Positions 1 to 9,318 of a stretch of DNA of 64,000 nucleotides are shown piece by piece (positions within the stretch are counted from its first letter, which is position 1; every line of letters starts with the position of its first letter). A program made the translations under genes and the position numbers. The stretch is from Flavobacterium sp. SUN052 (lineage in GTDB: Bacteria; Bacteroidota; Bacteroidia; Flavobacteriales; Flavobacteriaceae): positions 124,001 through 188,000 of the forward strand of contig NZ_JAPQNS010000015.1 of assembly GCF_028867935.1 (NCBI RefSeq). The letters run 5' to 3'. The notes below the pieces were generated by a model. It saw only the letters and a list, made by a program, of their open reading frames with translations, had not been told where the DNA came from and did no database searches.

Positions 1-296
1 CCGGCATTAATTTTCTTTACGACCCGATTATGTTGGGGGTCTGGTATCGGGGTATTCCGCTACGGAAATTCAATCAGACAAGTCAGCGCGATGCGCTCAT
101 TCTGATGGCAGGTATACAGTTGGCCAATTTTCCGGTTCAGTTTCAGTACAGTTACGATGTAACAGTGTCGAGTCTGCGCTGGGCATCTGGCGGGGCACAC
201 GAAATTACAATCTGGTATAAACTCGATGGGCTCTGGAGTCTGTCGTCGGGCCGCTATCAAAGTGCGGCCCGACAACGACGGTGTATTCGGTTCTGA
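1..296 (+). CDS. PorP/SprF family type IX secretion membrane protein, C-terminal part
   Basis: This is the 3' end of a gene that begins before the window; the frame is open from base 3. The visible tail of about 97 residues has the features of the PorP/SprF outer-membrane family. It reads GINFLYDPIMLGVWYRG, then alternating hydrophobic strands, then the typical end where a Y(S/D)xTVSxL strand is followed by SGGAHEI. Family members are beta-barrel proteins linked to T9SS and gliding motility, often encoded after very large adhesin genes. The last 15 or so residues are basic and unlike the family. The N-terminus and upstream partner cannot be seen. Family assignment is fairly sure; the exact role is not. 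Confidence 0.72.
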   Translation, partial: GINFLYDPIMLGVWYRGIPLRKFNQTSQRDALILMAGIQLANFPVQFQYSYDVTVSSLRWASGGAHEITIWYKLDGLWSLSSGRYQSAARQRRCIRF

Positions 297-308
297 TTGA
301 TCTACAAT

Positions 309-337
309 TTCTCTCTCAAAAGATCAGCCGTATAATT
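309..337 (-). repeat. Displaced copy of the uvrA 3' end (direct repeat, copy 1)
   Basis: This 29-bp stretch matches positions 937-965 at 27 of 29 bases, in the same orientation. Read on the minus strand in the uvrA frame it encodes NYTADLLREKL followed by TAG, against [11 protein letters not shown] and TAA at the real end of uvrA. It therefore looks like the original or duplicated 3' end of uvrA, now separated from the gene by the DUF4160/DUF2442 pair. It overlaps the last three bases of the DUF2442 gene. Confidence 0.85.
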
Positions 338-728
338 AGGCTGCCAGCGAAGATGGTGGCAGTACCCGAAAATTCTGAATCGCTTCCTCCACCAAAAACC
401 CACGCAGACTTAAATCGGCATCCAGTGAGTTCCAATGAATTCCTGACGCTGAAATAACATAGTCGTTCAATTGGCTATCAGAAGCTTTTTCCAAAAAAGG
501 ATATGCCGATAACGGACGACTGATAATCCGACGATTTGTCAGGATAACCAGCAGTATATCGAGATCCCGAAAAAAAGCGAACTTGCCGATCCGCAAATTT
601 TCTCTGGCAATAAGACGATCAAATTCATCGCCCTGAACGGCAACTACAGCGTCGTCGTCATCCTGCAAAAAAGTCGCAAGCCGATTACTGACCGAAGGTA
701 ATCCCCCATGTTTTGATGATTGTGTCAT
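336..728 (-). CDS. DUF2442 domain protein
   Basis: A 130-residue soluble protein. The C-terminal half carries the DUF2442 pattern: two strands (LDILLVILTNRRIISRPLS), a YPFLEKAS helix start, and the conserved GIHWNSLDADLSLRGFL end. DUF2442 proteins commonly follow DUF4160 genes, and the pair is usually treated as toxin-antitoxin-like, although the biochemistry is poorly known. Here the gene overlaps the DUF4160 gene upstream by about 44 bases, which suggests translational coupling. Its stop codon lies inside the displaced copy of the uvrA 3' end. The N-terminal 45 residues, with a run of aspartates (DDDDAVVAV), are not typical of the domain, so the true start may lie further in. Family call is good; function is unknown. 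Confidence 0.7.
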   Translation of the reverse strand: MTQSSKHGGLPSVSNRLATFLQDDDDAVVAVQGDEFDRLIARENLRIGKFAFFRDLDILLVILTNRRIISRPLSAYPFLEKASDSQLNDYVISASGIHWNSLDADLSLRGFLVEEAIQNFRVLPPSSLAA

Positions 729-921
729 AATGCTGTTCGATCAAGTTAACGATATCTCGAATCTCATTCTTCTTGAACCCACGATTATAGGTCATGTCAA
801 TTTCAGGCACTAGATCAAATCGAGCTTCCGCATCCGCTTTAGAGACATGAATATGAATTGGCTCATGTTCGTTCAGATAAAAAAAGAAACGGTATCCACG
901 AATTAAGAGAACGGTAGGCAT
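685..921 (-). CDS. DUF4160 domain protein
   Basis: A small protein of 78 residues with the full DUF4160 pattern: MPTVLLIRGYRFFFYLNEHEP, then IHIHVSKADAEARFDL, ending in a helix (NEIRDIVNLIEQHYDTIIKTW). The ATG at 919-921 fits family proteins, which start MPTV; a TTG six bases upstream would add two residues. It is paired with the DUF2442 gene, a combination widespread in bacteria and suspected to be a toxin-antitoxin or stress module. The start codon lies only nine bases after the uvrA stop, so uvrA and this pair may be co-transcribed. The pair sits between two copies of the uvrA 3' end. Confidence 0.8.
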   Translation of the reverse strand: MPTVLLIRGYRFFFYLNEHEPIHIHVSKADAEARFDLVPEIDMTYNRGFKKNEIRDIVNLIEQHYDTIIKTWGITFGQ

Positions 922-929
922 TCCCAAAA

Positions 930-3869
930 TTATAACTTCTCTCTCAAAAAATCAGCCGTGTAATTTTCGCCCTGCGTCAGTTGGGCCATCTCTTCGGGGG
1001 TTCCTTGGAAAGTTAAGTAGCCACCCGTTTCGCCCCCTTCCGGGCCGAGGTCGATAATGTGGTCAGCACATTTGATGATCTCCATATTGTGCTCAATAAT
1101 AATCACTGAATCACCCTGATCGACCAAGGCGTTGATGGCCTTGAGCAGCTTGCGGATGTCATGAAAATGCAGACCGGTAGTTGGTTCATCGAAAATAAAC
1201 AGGGTACTCCCTTTATTGGGGTTGCCCTTGCCCAGATACGAAGCCAGCTTCACCCGTTGGGCTTCACCACCCGACAAGGTATTGGCCGATTGCCCCAGGC
1301 CAATGTATCCCAAGCCAACCTCCTGCAACGGCATCAGTTTATCAGCCATTTTAGGATCAGCATGGCGAAAAAAGTCGATGGCTTCGTCGACGGTTAGATC
1401 AAGAATATCAGAAATGTTCTTCCCGTCGAGAGTAACCTCCAGCACCTCCTGTTTGAACCGGCGACCGTTGCAGCCTTCACACTTGAGGTAAATGTCAGCC
1501 ATGAACTGCATCTCAACCTTGACCTCGCCTTCGCCCTGACAAACTTCGCACCGGCCACCGTCAACGTTGAACGAGAACTGGCTTGGTTTGTAGCCCCGCG
1601 ACTTCGAAATCTGCTGTTCAGCCATAGTCTGCCGGAGGTAGTCGTAGGCTTTGATATACGTTACCGGGTTCGATCGGCTCGACTTACCAATGGGGTTTTG
1701 GTCGATCATTTCAATGGCCACTATCCGGTCAAGGCTACCCGACAGTTCGCTGAAACGGCCTGCTTCTTCAGCTACGTCTCCTTTCTCGCGCGACAATGCC
1801 GGGTACAGCACCTTCCTGATCAGTGTACTTTTACCCGACCCAGATACCCCCGTAACAACAGTCAGCGTATTGAGCGGAAACCGCACATCTACGTGTTTGA
1901 GGTTGTTTTCGTTGGCTCCTTTGAGGTCGATGAAATGCGTTGCCCGACGCCGGAACTTTGGGACCGGTATTGTCTCACGGCCCGTTAGAAAATCAAGCGT
2001 GTGGGATGGAAGAGCGGAAGGTAGCGTGTCCGTGGCGAAATTAGTTTCGCTTTCTATTTCTGCCCAATTTCCTTGAAAGACCAAATGTCCACCACCCGTA
2101 CCAGCTTCGGGACCAATATCAATGAGTTGATCGGCGGCTCGCATCACTTCTTCTTCGTGTTCTACCACGATTACCGTGTTGCCCATGTCGCGGAGCGATT
2201 CGAGTACGCTCACAAGCCGTTTAGTATCGCGGGGGTGTAGACCAATACTCGGTTCGTCCAGAATATACATAGACCCTACCAATGCCGAACCAAGCGAGGT
2301 AGCCAGTTTAATACGCTGGTATTCACCACCAGACAAACTGTTTGTCAACCGGTTGAGCGTAAGATAGCCAAGACCAACCCGCTCCATATAATCCAATCGA
2401 TTTTTGATCTCAACCAAAATCCGGTTAGCAACTTTCAACTGGGTTTCGGGGAGTTCGAGGGTACGAAAATACGCAGCCACCTCGGTAATGGGTTTGAGAA
2501 CGAGATCAGTAATGGATACTTTCTGGTCTGACTCAATGCTGCCCAGTTTCACATAGCTTGCATCTTTCCGAAGCCGCGATCCCCGACATTCAGGGCAGGT
2601 TGTTTTGCCCCGATACCGCGATAGCATAACTCGATATTGCACCTTGAATGTCTGACTTTCGACCCAGGAGAAGAAATCGTACAGGCCCGAAAAAAACTCG
2701 TTTCCGGTCCAGAGAAGATCTTTTTGCTCCTGACTCAATTCTTTAAACGGCCGATGAATGGGAAAATCGAAACGGATGCCGTTTTTGAGCAGCGGCTTCA
2801 AAAACTCTTCGCTCATTTTCTCGCTCCGCCAGGGCGCAATGGCTCCTTCAAAAACAGACAGTCCTTTGTCGGGCACCACCAGATCGGGATCGATACCCAG
2901 CACTTTTCCAAAACCATCGCACCGGCGGCAGGCTCCATAGGGGTTGTTAAACGTAAACAGGTTTACGCTTGGCTCCTCAAAAGCGATACCGTCCATCTCA
3001 AACTTGTCAGAAAACGTGCGCGTCTCTACTGAACCTTCGGTCCGGCCCATCACATTAACCCGGCAAACGCTGTCGCCCTCATTGAATGCTGTTTGTACCG
3101 AATCGGAGAAACGATACTGCGTATCTTCGTCGGGTTGCCCGTTCTCATCAAACAAAACAGTTCCCCGATCCACCAGCAGTTCAAGATCGGCGCTGCTGGC
3201 CAGCACATTGACCAGATCCGCTTCCTGTTCGAGCAGATCCTCAATCTGGGCAACTTTGCCATCCACGACAATACGGGTATAGCCCTTCTGGAGCAGAATT
3301 TTCAATTCATAATCAAGCGTACGGCCCTCATGAATAATGAGTGGCGTCATGATCATCACCCGTTGTGGGCTGCCGTCCTCGTTGGGTTTATGCGAGAAAA
3401 TGTAATTAACAACGTCAGTGATGGTATCCCGTTTCACCACATTGCCCGACACCGGCGAGTAGGTCACGCCAGCCCGTGCAAAGAGCAGTTTGAGGTAATC
3501 GTAAATTTCGGTGCTGGTACCCACGGTCGAGCGCGGGTTGCGGGTAGACACCTTCTGCTCGATGGCAATAGCGGGAGATACTCCTCGAATATATTCAACG
3601 TCGGGCTTTTCCATCCGGCCCAGAAACTGCCGGGCGTAGCTGCTCAAACTCTCAACGTACATGCGTTGCCCTTCGGCAAAAAGTGTGTCAAATGCCAGCG
3701 ATGATTTGCCCGAACCCGACAAGCCCGTAAGGACCACTAGTTTGTTGCGTGGAATGGCAACATCAATATTTTTCAGATTATGTACCTTCGCTCCTTTGAT
3801 GACGATATACTGCTTCGGGTCAAGGGAATCAATGGCGATTTGGGGGCTCGTTTCAGCAGGTGTATTCAT
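930..3869 (-). CDS. uvrA: Excinuclease ABC subunit A
   Basis: UvrA is the DNA-damage sensing ATPase of nucleotide excision repair; it acts as a dimer and loads UvrB on damaged DNA. The 979-residue protein is somewhat longer than E. coli UvrA (940), with a short N-terminal extension. It has two ABC ATPase halves: Walker [10 protein letters not shown] at residues 49-57 and GVSGSGKST in the second half, with signature motifs [12 protein letters not shown] and [12 protein letters not shown]. Zinc-binding cysteines are present in the first half (CRRC, CPEC) and as a CxxC-X19-CxxC finger in the second (CEVC, CEGC). No uvrB or uvrC is next to it. Its last 29 bp are duplicated beyond the DUF4160/DUF2442 pair. 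The start ATG at 3869 leaves 76 bp to the divergent mgtC-like gene. Confidence 0.97.
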   Translation of the reverse strand: MNTPAETSPQIAIDSLDPKQYIVIKGAKVHNLKNIDVAIPRNKLVVLTGLSGSGKSSLAFDTLFAEGQRMYVESLSSYARQFLGRMEKPDVEYIRGVSPAIAIEQKVSTRNPRSTVGTSTEIYDYLKLLFARAGVTYSPVSGNVVKRDTITDVVNYIFSHKPNEDGSPQRVMIMTPLIIHEGRTLDYELKILLQKGYTRIVVDGKVAQIEDLLEQEADLVNVLASSADLELLVDRGTVLFDENGQPDEDTQYRFSDSVQTAFNEGDSVCRVNVMGRTEGSVETRTFSDKFEMDGIAFEEPSVNLFTFNNPYGACRRCDGFGKVLGIDPDLVVPDKGLSVFEGAIAPWRSEKMSEEFLKPLLKNGIRFDFPIHRPFKELSQEQKDLLWTGNEFFSGLYDFFSWVESQTFKVQYRVMLSRYRGKTTCPECRGSRLRKDASYVKLGSIESDQKVSITDLVLKPITEVAAYFRTLELPETQLKVANRILVEIKNRLDYMERVGLGYLTLNRLTNSLSGGEYQRIKLATSLGSALVGSMYILDEPSIGLHPRDTKRLVSVLESLRDMGNTVIVVEHEEEVMRAADQLIDIGPEAGTGGGHLVFQGNWAEIESETNFATDTLPSALPSHTLDFLTGRETIPVPKFRRRATHFIDLKGANENNLKHVDVRFPLNTLTVVTGVSGSGKSTLIRKVLYPALSREKGDVAEEAGRFSELSGSLDRIVAIEMIDQNPIGKSSRSNPVTYIKAYDYLRQTMAEQQISKSRGYKPSQFSFNVDGGRCEVCQGEGEVKVEMQFMADIYLKCEGCNGRRFKQEVLEVTLDGKNISDILDLTVDEAIDFFRHADPKMADKLMPLQEVGLGYIGLGQSANTLSGGEAQRVKLASYLGKGNPNKGSTLFIFDEPTTGLHFHDIRKLLKAINALVDQGDSVIIIEHNMEIIKCADHIIDLGPEGGETGGYLTFQGTPEEMAQLTQGENYTADFLREKL
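937..965 (-). repeat. uvrA 3' end (direct repeat, copy 2, inside the intact gene)
   Basis: This is the in-gene partner of the repeat at 309-337. It encodes the last residues of UvrA. The two differences are transitions, one silent (TAC/TAT) and one changing Phe to Leu. The 628 bp from one repeat start to the other contain exactly the DUF2442 and DUF4160 genes. Confidence 0.85.
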
Positions 3870-3945
3870 TCAGAAATTTGTGCAAACCGTATCTGTAGGC
3901 TAACGGTATTCAGCCGAAAGGAGTTCTTTAAAAGTCCCATATCCC

Positions 3946-4566
3946 ATGACCGAAGACCTTATTCGTTTAGTTGTTGCCTTATTGATTGGCGGACTCATTG
4001 GGGCCGAGCGGGAATATCACAGCAAAGCCGCTGGTTTCCGCACGATGATTATGATCTGCGTTGGTTCGGCCCTGTTTACGCTGGCGTCCGAGCGCATCGG
4101 TAACTCAGGCGATCGCATTGCCGCCAACATTGTCAACGGTATTGGTTTTTTGGGGGCAGGTATCATTTTTAAGGAAGAGAACCGAGTGCGTGGACTTACT
4201 ACGGCCGCTACTGTTTGGGTAGTGGGTGCTCTGGGTATGTGTATCGGCGGAGGTCATTACGACATTGGCCTGGTCGGAACGATAGTAGTGCTGGGCTGCC
4301 TTTGGTTACTGACGGGAGCTTCCAACTTTATCAACACCAAAAACAAGCAGCGGGAATATAAAATCGTCACAACGTTTAAGAACAAAACCTTAGTCCAGTA
4401 CGAAACGTTTTTCATAGAATGCGGCCTCTCGCCACATCGAGGGCGGCAAGAGCGTATAGGTAATCAGATCATTGGGCAGTGGAAGGTAAATGGTCCTGAA
4501 AAAGCCCACGAAAAGTGCATCAAAAAGCTCCTTAACGATCCCGAAGTAAAGGAGTTTGTGTTCTAA
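3946..4566 (+). CDS. MgtC/SapB family inner-membrane protein
   Basis: A 206-residue protein with the MgtC-type membrane domain in its first 130 residues: four or five hydrophobic segments, the early LIGGLIGAERE motif, a conserved Arg-Thr (GFRTMIMICVGSALFT), and NGIGFLGAGIIF followed by RGLTTAATVW. The last 70 residues are soluble and look like the ACT-like tail of long MgtC proteins. In Salmonella, MgtC supports growth at low magnesium and inhibits the F-type ATP synthase; in free-living bacteria the role is less clear. It is divergent from uvrA and followed by an outer-membrane protein gene 78 bp downstream. No magnesium riboswitch was recognised in the short leader. Confidence 0.88.
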   Translation: MTEDLIRLVVALLIGGLIGAEREYHSKAAGFRTMIMICVGSALFTLASERIGNSGDRIAANIVNGIGFLGAGIIFKEENRVRGLTTAATVWVVGALGMCIGGGHYDIGLVGTIVVLGCLWLLTGASNFINTKNKQREYKIVTTFKNKTLVQYETFFIECGLSPHRGRQERIGNQIIGQWKVNGPEKAHEKCIKKLLNDPEVKEFVF

Positions 4567-4644
4567 GAAATTTCGGGCGACAGTTTTTCGTTTGATAGTG
4601 GTTGGAAGCTGGTAGCTACTAACCACTCCATATTAACTATAACC

Positions 4645-5298
4645 ATGAGACATATTCGTCGCATTTTGTTCGCCATTGCCCTTATGAGCAGCGGCATTGC
4701 TTTTGGCCAGATTACAGAAGATCCCGATGACCGCGACCGCGACAATCAGGGTCGTGAACCATTGCGTACCCAAACGCCTGAAGGCCGGCCCCTGCCGTTT
4801 GCGCAACGGCTTCGGTTTGGCGGGGGCGTAAGTGCTTTACAACTTGGCAACTCTCGGAATGGCATTCCGTTTATTATCGGCTTATCGCCGATTGTCGCTT
4901 ATCAGGCAGCTGAGCGGCTTGTTTTAGGTGTCGGTGTCGATTACCAGTACGCCCGCTTAAAAGCGTATGATACAGCAGGACAGCAGTTTAACCTAACCGC
5001 CAACCAGTACGGTGGCCGTGGGTTTGTTATGTATGAGATTATACCGGCTATTTTGCCTGGCCTCTACGCTCACGGTGAAATAGCCAGTACCAGCATTCAG
5101 GATGGCTATAATAATATTCCGAATCAGCCAAATCCCGGTCGGTTCACTGTAACATCGCCCTTGGTTGGGGCTACTTATTCTCAGCGAGTTGGCCGGTTGG
5201 CGGGTATCAACGTGTCCGCTTTATACAACCTGAACTATACATCGCAGTCGCAGTACCTGTACAACAGCCCGTTTGTGTTCCGGATTATGTTCTTCTAA
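4645..5298 (+). CDS. Predicted outer-membrane beta-barrel protein, function unknown
   Basis: A 217-residue protein with a clear signal peptide (basic MRHIRRI, hydrophobic core, cleavage after AFGQ). A charged spacer of about 30 residues (DPDDRDRDNQGRE) follows. The rest alternates polar and aromatic residues in short strands and ends with FVFRIMFF, the terminal aromatic strand usual for outer-membrane barrels. I do not recognise a named family. It follows the MgtC-like gene in the same direction and ends at a strong hairpin terminator. Confidence 0.65.
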   Translation: MRHIRRILFAIALMSSGIAFGQITEDPDDRDRDNQGREPLRTQTPEGRPLPFAQRLRFGGGVSALQLGNSRNGIPFIIGLSPIVAYQAAERLVLGVGVDYQYARLKAYDTAGQQFNLTANQYGGRGFVMYEIIPAILPGLYAHGEIASTSIQDGYNNIPNQPNPGRFTVTSPLVGATYSQRVGRLAGINVSALYNLNYTSQSQYLYNSPFVFRIMFF

Positions 5299-5308
5299 AT
5301 TGATTGCA

Positions 5309-5349
5309 GGATTGATAGGTACCGGTTTCATCCGCGTACCTATCAATCC
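5309..5349. terminator. Hairpin terminator between convergent genes
   Basis: A perfect 14-bp inverted repeat (5309-5322 with 5336-5349) with a 13-base loop lies between the outer-membrane protein gene and the convergent SGNH hydrolase gene. On the plus strand it is followed directly by TTTT, fitting a rho-independent terminator for that strand. The symmetric stem may also serve the minus-strand gene. Confidence 0.75.
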
Positions 5350-5351
5350 TT

Positions 5352-6422
5352 TTATCTGATCTTCTCCCAGATCAAGCGTGCAATTTCAGCCATGCCCCGA
5401 TCATTGGGGTGCGCTCCTACCCCAGGGTCCGTATATTCGGTGACAGCCCGGAACTGGTCGCGGTCGGGACGGTTATAAAGTACTGAATAAAGATCCGCAA
5501 CGGGGTATCCGCGCTCAGCTGCCACTTCGCGAATCATAGCACTGGCTTGGGGATGATTCCAGAAGCTGGTGGTGCAAACTACTTTCGCCCGACCAGAATA
5601 TTGAGTCAGCTTATCGAGCAACTGCCGATAGCGGGCCTTGAAATCCCGGCTAGGGTTGGCAGCTTCACCATCGTTGATGTTTTCGCCAATGCGCACAATG
5701 ATGAGATCAGGAGCGTATCCGTTCAGGTGTTCGTCGAGCGAGGTATTGTAGTCGAACGCCCAGAAATTTCGCTCAAACCCTCCACCCGAAATCAGTTTCA
5801 TCTGCACATTCGGATTTAGTGTCATCAGGTTCCGTTCGAGGATATGGACAAAATCGTTTTGTAGTGACGAAGCGGCCATACCGTTGGTGTTGTACCAGCC
5901 CAAAGCTGGCACTGGCGAATTGAGCATGATGCTGTTTCCCAACACAAACATCCGGTTGAAATACACATCAAACGTTTTCGAATTAGTGGCCGAGGTACGG
6001 TTACTATCGCGCGTGCGGGCCAGTATTGTCCCCTGTTTTAGCACTGCTACCGACGAGCCGGTTATCCAGGTTTGGCCATTGTCTGTTGAATATTCTACGG
6101 TACAGCCAACTGCTGCTTTATTAATGAGCAAGCCAACTTCGGTTCCATAAGCTACACTACCATTATCCATAGAAAACTCAGGGGCCAGCAGTGCAGCTAC
6201 CTCAGGGGTCCCTGGGTTAGGAACCACCGCCGGGTTTGGAATCAGGCGCTTTATCGACACCGATACACACTGAGTTGGTGGGCAACCCAACAAACCTGTT
6301 TTTCCGGTTAAACCAGTTTTACCAGCCTGACTATAAGCAAGATCACTTACTAATAGCGCAACCAGTACAGCCATAACCCGATAAGCAGTATGTATGATTG
6401 CAAAGTGTCGGAGAGACAACAT
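5352..6422 (-). CDS. Secreted SGNH/GDSL hydrolase-like protein
   Basis: A protein of about 356 residues. I place the start at the ATG 6420-6422, which gives a good signal peptide (MLSLRHF... ending VSDLAYSQ); the longer reading frame begins with TTG inside the likely promoter. After the signal come a GKTGLTGKTG motif, a Pro-rich spacer and an Ig-like or chitobiase-like segment (VEYSTDNGQTWITGSSVAV). The C-terminal 190 residues resemble an SGNH hydrolase: VLGNSIMLN in place of GDS, VRIGEN at block III and DPGVGAHPNDRGM with the catalytic Asp-x-x-His pattern. Enzymes of this fold deacylate polysaccharides or lipids; the substrate is unknown. The GNS block I is a variant of the usual GDS. Confidence 0.72.
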   Translation of the reverse strand: MLSLRHFAIIHTAYRVMAVLVALLVSDLAYSQAGKTGLTGKTGLLGCPPTQCVSVSIKRLIPNPAVVPNPGTPEVAALLAPEFSMDNGSVAYGTEVGLLINKAAVGCTVEYSTDNGQTWITGSSVAVLKQGTILARTRDSNRTSATNSKTFDVYFNRMFVLGNSIMLNSPVPALGWYNTNGMAASSLQNDFVHILERNLMTLNPNVQMKLISGGGFERNFWAFDYNTSLDEHLNGYAPDLIIVRIGENINDGEAANPSRDFKARYRQLLDKLTQYSGRAKVVCTTSFWNHPQASAMIREVAAERGYPVADLYSVLYNRPDRDQFRAVTEYTDPGVGAHPNDRGMAEIARLIWEKIR

Positions 6423-6479
6423 AATGTATAGATATGGTAATTCATTACTAACAGGATTACCCTCCGTCAAAAACTGCGC

Positions 6480-6487
6480 CAAACCTA
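6480..6487 (-). promoter_or_regulatory. Bacteroidota -7 promoter element for the SGNH hydrolase gene
   Basis: TAGGTTTG on the minus strand matches the Bacteroidota -7 consensus TAnnTTTG exactly. Transcription from it would begin near 6475, giving a leader of about 50 bases to the ATG at 6422. The rest of the 302-bp gap 6423-6724 is AT-rich; a weaker TAnTTTG-like box at 6696-6702 may serve the MBOAT gene. I see no clear -33 element. Confidence 0.5.
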
Positions 6488-6724
6488 TATTTATAGTATC
6501 ATGTAAGTAATATACTAATCTATCCCTTTGTCAGCACGATATATAATCGACTACTAATCACTACAATAAAGAAAAAAACCGTCGCATTAAATTATATCAG
6601 ATCGCAATACATAACAAAATTACAGGAGAGTACTTCGTGCCGATGGGTAGCTTCACCGGGCATTAACGAATTAAATTTAAACAAAATACTACTTTTACTT
6701 TGTGAAGTTTTTCGACCCCATTCT

Positions 6725-8176
6725 ATGCTGTTTAGTTCGCCTATTTTTCTTTTCCTCTACCTGCCTATATTTCTATTTGCCTATTATCTGTTGCCAGCTC
6801 CACTAACCAGTTCAGGCCACCGGAGCATGACCTGGAAAAATGCTTTTCTATTTGGGGCCAGTTTGGTGTTCTATGCCTGGGGAGAAGGACCAATCGTAGC
6901 GGTGCTCTTACTGTCGGCGGGAATCAACTTCATGGCTGGGCGACTAATTGAAAAAGGCCAACGTAAAGCAGGACTGTGGTTATCGCTGGTCGGGAGTTTG
7001 TCGCTCTTGTTCTATTACAAATACAGCAATTTTGCCGTTGACTCAGCGCGGGGTTTTGCCGAAGCTTTTAGTTTGCCCATTGCCGAGTCGATGCAATTGG
7101 CCGCTATCGCCCTACCCATTGGCATCAGTTTTTATACCTTTCAGGGTATTTCCTACACCCTCGATATTTACTGGGGCCGCATTCAGGCCAACAAGAGTTT
7201 TATTAATTATGGCACCTACGTGGCCATGTTCCCCCACCAGATTGCCGGGCCTATTGTGCGCTACGCCGACATTGCCCCCGAACTGGCTGAGCGGCACGTA
7301 ACTGTCGAAAAGTTTGGTGTGGGAGCCGAGCGGTTCATTATCGGCCTGGCAAAAAAAGTGCTGCTGGCCAACACGTTTGCCTCTTTAGCCGATCAGATTT
7401 TCAACGCACGCCTGTCCGACATTAACACGGCCACAGCCTGGCTGGGCATTGTGGCGTATGCATTCCAGATCTATTTCGACTTTTCGGGTTACTCCGATAT
7501 GGCCATCGGGTTGGGCAAAATGGTCGGGTTCGATTTCAAGGAAAATTTTCAGTATCCCTACATCGCCCGCTCGGTGCAGGATTTCTGGCGACGGTGGCAT
7601 ATTTCGCTTTCCAGCTGGTTTCGCGACTATGTATATATTCCGCTGGGGGGCAACCGGGGCAGCGAGTTCAAAACCTACCGCAACCTGCTGATCGTGTTTT
7701 TTGTGACGGGTTTGTGGCACGGGGCCAGCCTGAATTTCATTGTATGGGGCCTCTTCCACGGTGTTTTTCTGCTGATCGAACGAGCTGGTTTGGGTAAACA
7801 ACTCAATCGCGCCCCGGCCGTTGTGGGTCATATTTATACGCTACTGGTAGTATTGGTGGGCTGGGTCTTTTTCCGGGCCGTTGATCTGAGTAGTGCCATT
7901 GCCTATCTCGGAAAAATGATCGGTTTAGGCGCTGAAGGCGCATCGGTAGCGTATCCACCTTCGTTTTTCCTGAGTCCTGAGGTGATTATCTCACTAATCC
8001 TAGCCATTATTTTGGCTACACCCGTGTACCATCGTTTCCAAACGTTCTGGCAAAAACTGCCTGCCCCCGGCCCCCGCGAACTGGCTTATTCATTTGTGCT
8101 GTTTGGCCTGTTCATCATGGCCGTGATGTACCTGGCCGCCGACACGTATAATCCGTTTATTTATTTCCGGTTTTAG
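6725..8176 (+). CDS. MBOAT family membrane O-acyltransferase (AlgI-like)
   Basis: A 483-residue polytopic membrane protein starting with MLFSSPIFLFLYLP. It belongs to the membrane-bound O-acyltransferase family, AlgI/PatA-like branch, which passes acetyl groups across the inner membrane to a periplasmic partner that modifies polysaccharides. The conserved FWRRWHISLSSWFRDY (around residues 285-300) and LWHGA with the probable catalytic His (about residue 331) are intact, as are the family's PHQIAGPIVRY and YFDFSGYSDMAIG. The next gene, one base away, encodes an AlgX/AlgJ-like SGNH protein, giving the classic transfer pair. No alginate or cellulose synthase is nearby, so the glycan is unknown. 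Confidence 0.93.
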   Translation: MLFSSPIFLFLYLPIFLFAYYLLPAPLTSSGHRSMTWKNAFLFGASLVFYAWGEGPIVAVLLLSAGINFMAGRLIEKGQRKAGLWLSLVGSLSLLFYYKYSNFAVDSARGFAEAFSLPIAESMQLAAIALPIGISFYTFQGISYTLDIYWGRIQANKSFINYGTYVAMFPHQIAGPIVRYADIAPELAERHVTVEKFGVGAERFIIGLAKKVLLANTFASLADQIFNARLSDINTATAWLGIVAYAFQIYFDFSGYSDMAIGLGKMVGFDFKENFQYPYIARSVQDFWRRWHISLSSWFRDYVYIPLGGNRGSEFKTYRNLLIVFFVTGLWHGASLNFIVWGLFHGVFLLIERAGLGKQLNRAPAVVGHIYTLLVVLVGWVFFRAVDLSSAIAYLGKMIGLGAEGASVAYPPSFFLSPEVIISLILAIILATPVYHRFQTFWQKLPAPGPRELAYSFVLFGLFIMAVMYLAADTYNPFIYFRF

Positions 8177-8177
8177 A

Positions 8178-9302
8178 ATGACTAACCCCCGTTTTCGCAT
8201 CCTGGCTTTTGGTTTTGCAGCCCTGTTGATTCTGCCTACGCTAGACCAGATATTTGGGCTTTCGGATCAGTTTCAGAGTACTGAAAACAAGCAGCAGAAC
8301 AAACGACCGGAGCTACATTTTCCGCACGTCAGAAGTTTCATCAAGCAGTTTGACCCTTACTATAAAGAGAATTTTGGCTGGCGAAATGCCCTGTTTTATG
8401 CCTACAGTCGGTGGCAATTCAAGGGTTTGAAACAATCACCCCTACCCGAAAAAGTGGTGGTTGGGAAGAACGGCTGGTTCTTTCTGGGCGACAGTTATAA
8501 CAACGTGGTGAAGCAGCACCGGGGACTGATGCCGCTCTCGGCCGACTCTGCCCGTATCATTGCTGATCACCTGGCCCAGCGGCAAGCTGAACTGGCCCGC
8601 CAGGGAATCCGGCTTTACGTACTTATTGCTCCTGATTCGCACAGTATTTACCCCGAATTTCTGCCCGACCGGGTAGCCCACACAAATCAACTTACCCGGC
8701 TTGATGTACTAAGGCAAGCTGTAGAACGTCAAACCCAGGTGCCATTCATCGATTTGCGCGACACACTCCGGGTAGCCAAAAAGAATGAAGTAGTGTATTA
8801 TCAAACCGATACCCACTGGAATGACTACGGCACGCTTGTTGGGACGGCAGCCTTGTTGAATCGTATTCGACAAGATATGCCTGCTCTTCGCCCGGTTCAG
8901 AAAAGCGATTTCACTATTACTAAAATGGGCGGTGGTACGGGTGACCTAGTCCGCATGATGGCGTTACAGGATGAGATTCGGGACCCGGTTTTCTACGAAA
9001 TAAAACCAGCCGCTCCGGTATTAGCCCGGCAAGCGGGTGAAATACCCAACACCGAAAACGGCCCCAAAGCCACGGGGTTTCCGAGTACCCAATTTGTTGG
9101 TCCAAATCCAACCGCTCCCAAACTGCTGTTCATTGGCGACTCGTTCAGCCATAGCATGATGCCGTTACTGGCGGGTTATTTCCGGGAATCCTACTTCGTT
9201 CGTAGTAGTTTTCTAAGCCCAGCCCTAGTTCAACAGCAGAAACCTAACGTAATTGTTTTTCAGATTGTTGAGCGGAATATTGGCTGGTTAGCGGAGATTT
9301 GA
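8178..9302 (+). CDS. AlgX/AlgJ-like SGNH O-acetyltransferase
   Basis: A 374-residue protein with one N-terminal hydrophobic anchor or signal (residues 7-22), then an SGNH-type domain exposed to the periplasm. Visible motifs are the family's FGWRNALF and VVVGKNGWFFLGD, then YYQTDTHWNDYG (DTHWN near residues 211-215, the DxxH motif with the catalytic Asp and His), and FIGDSFSHSMMPLL (nucleophile Ser near 322). The family moves acetyl groups from an MBOAT partner to extracellular polysaccharide hydroxyls. The gene follows the MBOAT gene with a single base between, so the two surely form an operon. Confidence 0.88.
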   Translation: MTNPRFRILAFGFAALLILPTLDQIFGLSDQFQSTENKQQNKRPELHFPHVRSFIKQFDPYYKENFGWRNALFYAYSRWQFKGLKQSPLPEKVVVGKNGWFFLGDSYNNVVKQHRGLMPLSADSARIIADHLAQRQAELARQGIRLYVLIAPDSHSIYPEFLPDRVAHTNQLTRLDVLRQAVERQTQVPFIDLRDTLRVAKKNEVVYYQTDTHWNDYGTLVGTAALLNRIRQDMPALRPVQKSDFTITKMGGGTGDLVRMMALQDEIRDPVFYEIKPAAPVLARQAGEIPNTENGPKATGFPSTQFVGPNPTAPKLLFIGDSFSHSMMPLLAGYFRESYFVRSSFLSPALVQQQKPNVIVFQIVERNIGWLAEI

Positions 9303-9318
9303 TACCAGTTTAAAAAAA

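Noticed and set aside
1161..3903. Several long plus-strand frames opposite uvrA
   Set aside because: They are antisense shadows of a clearly coding gene; none has a recognisable domain.
3946..4566. Magnesium riboswitch upstream of the mgtC-like gene
   Set aside because: The divergent spacer is only 76 bp and shows no M-box-like structure.
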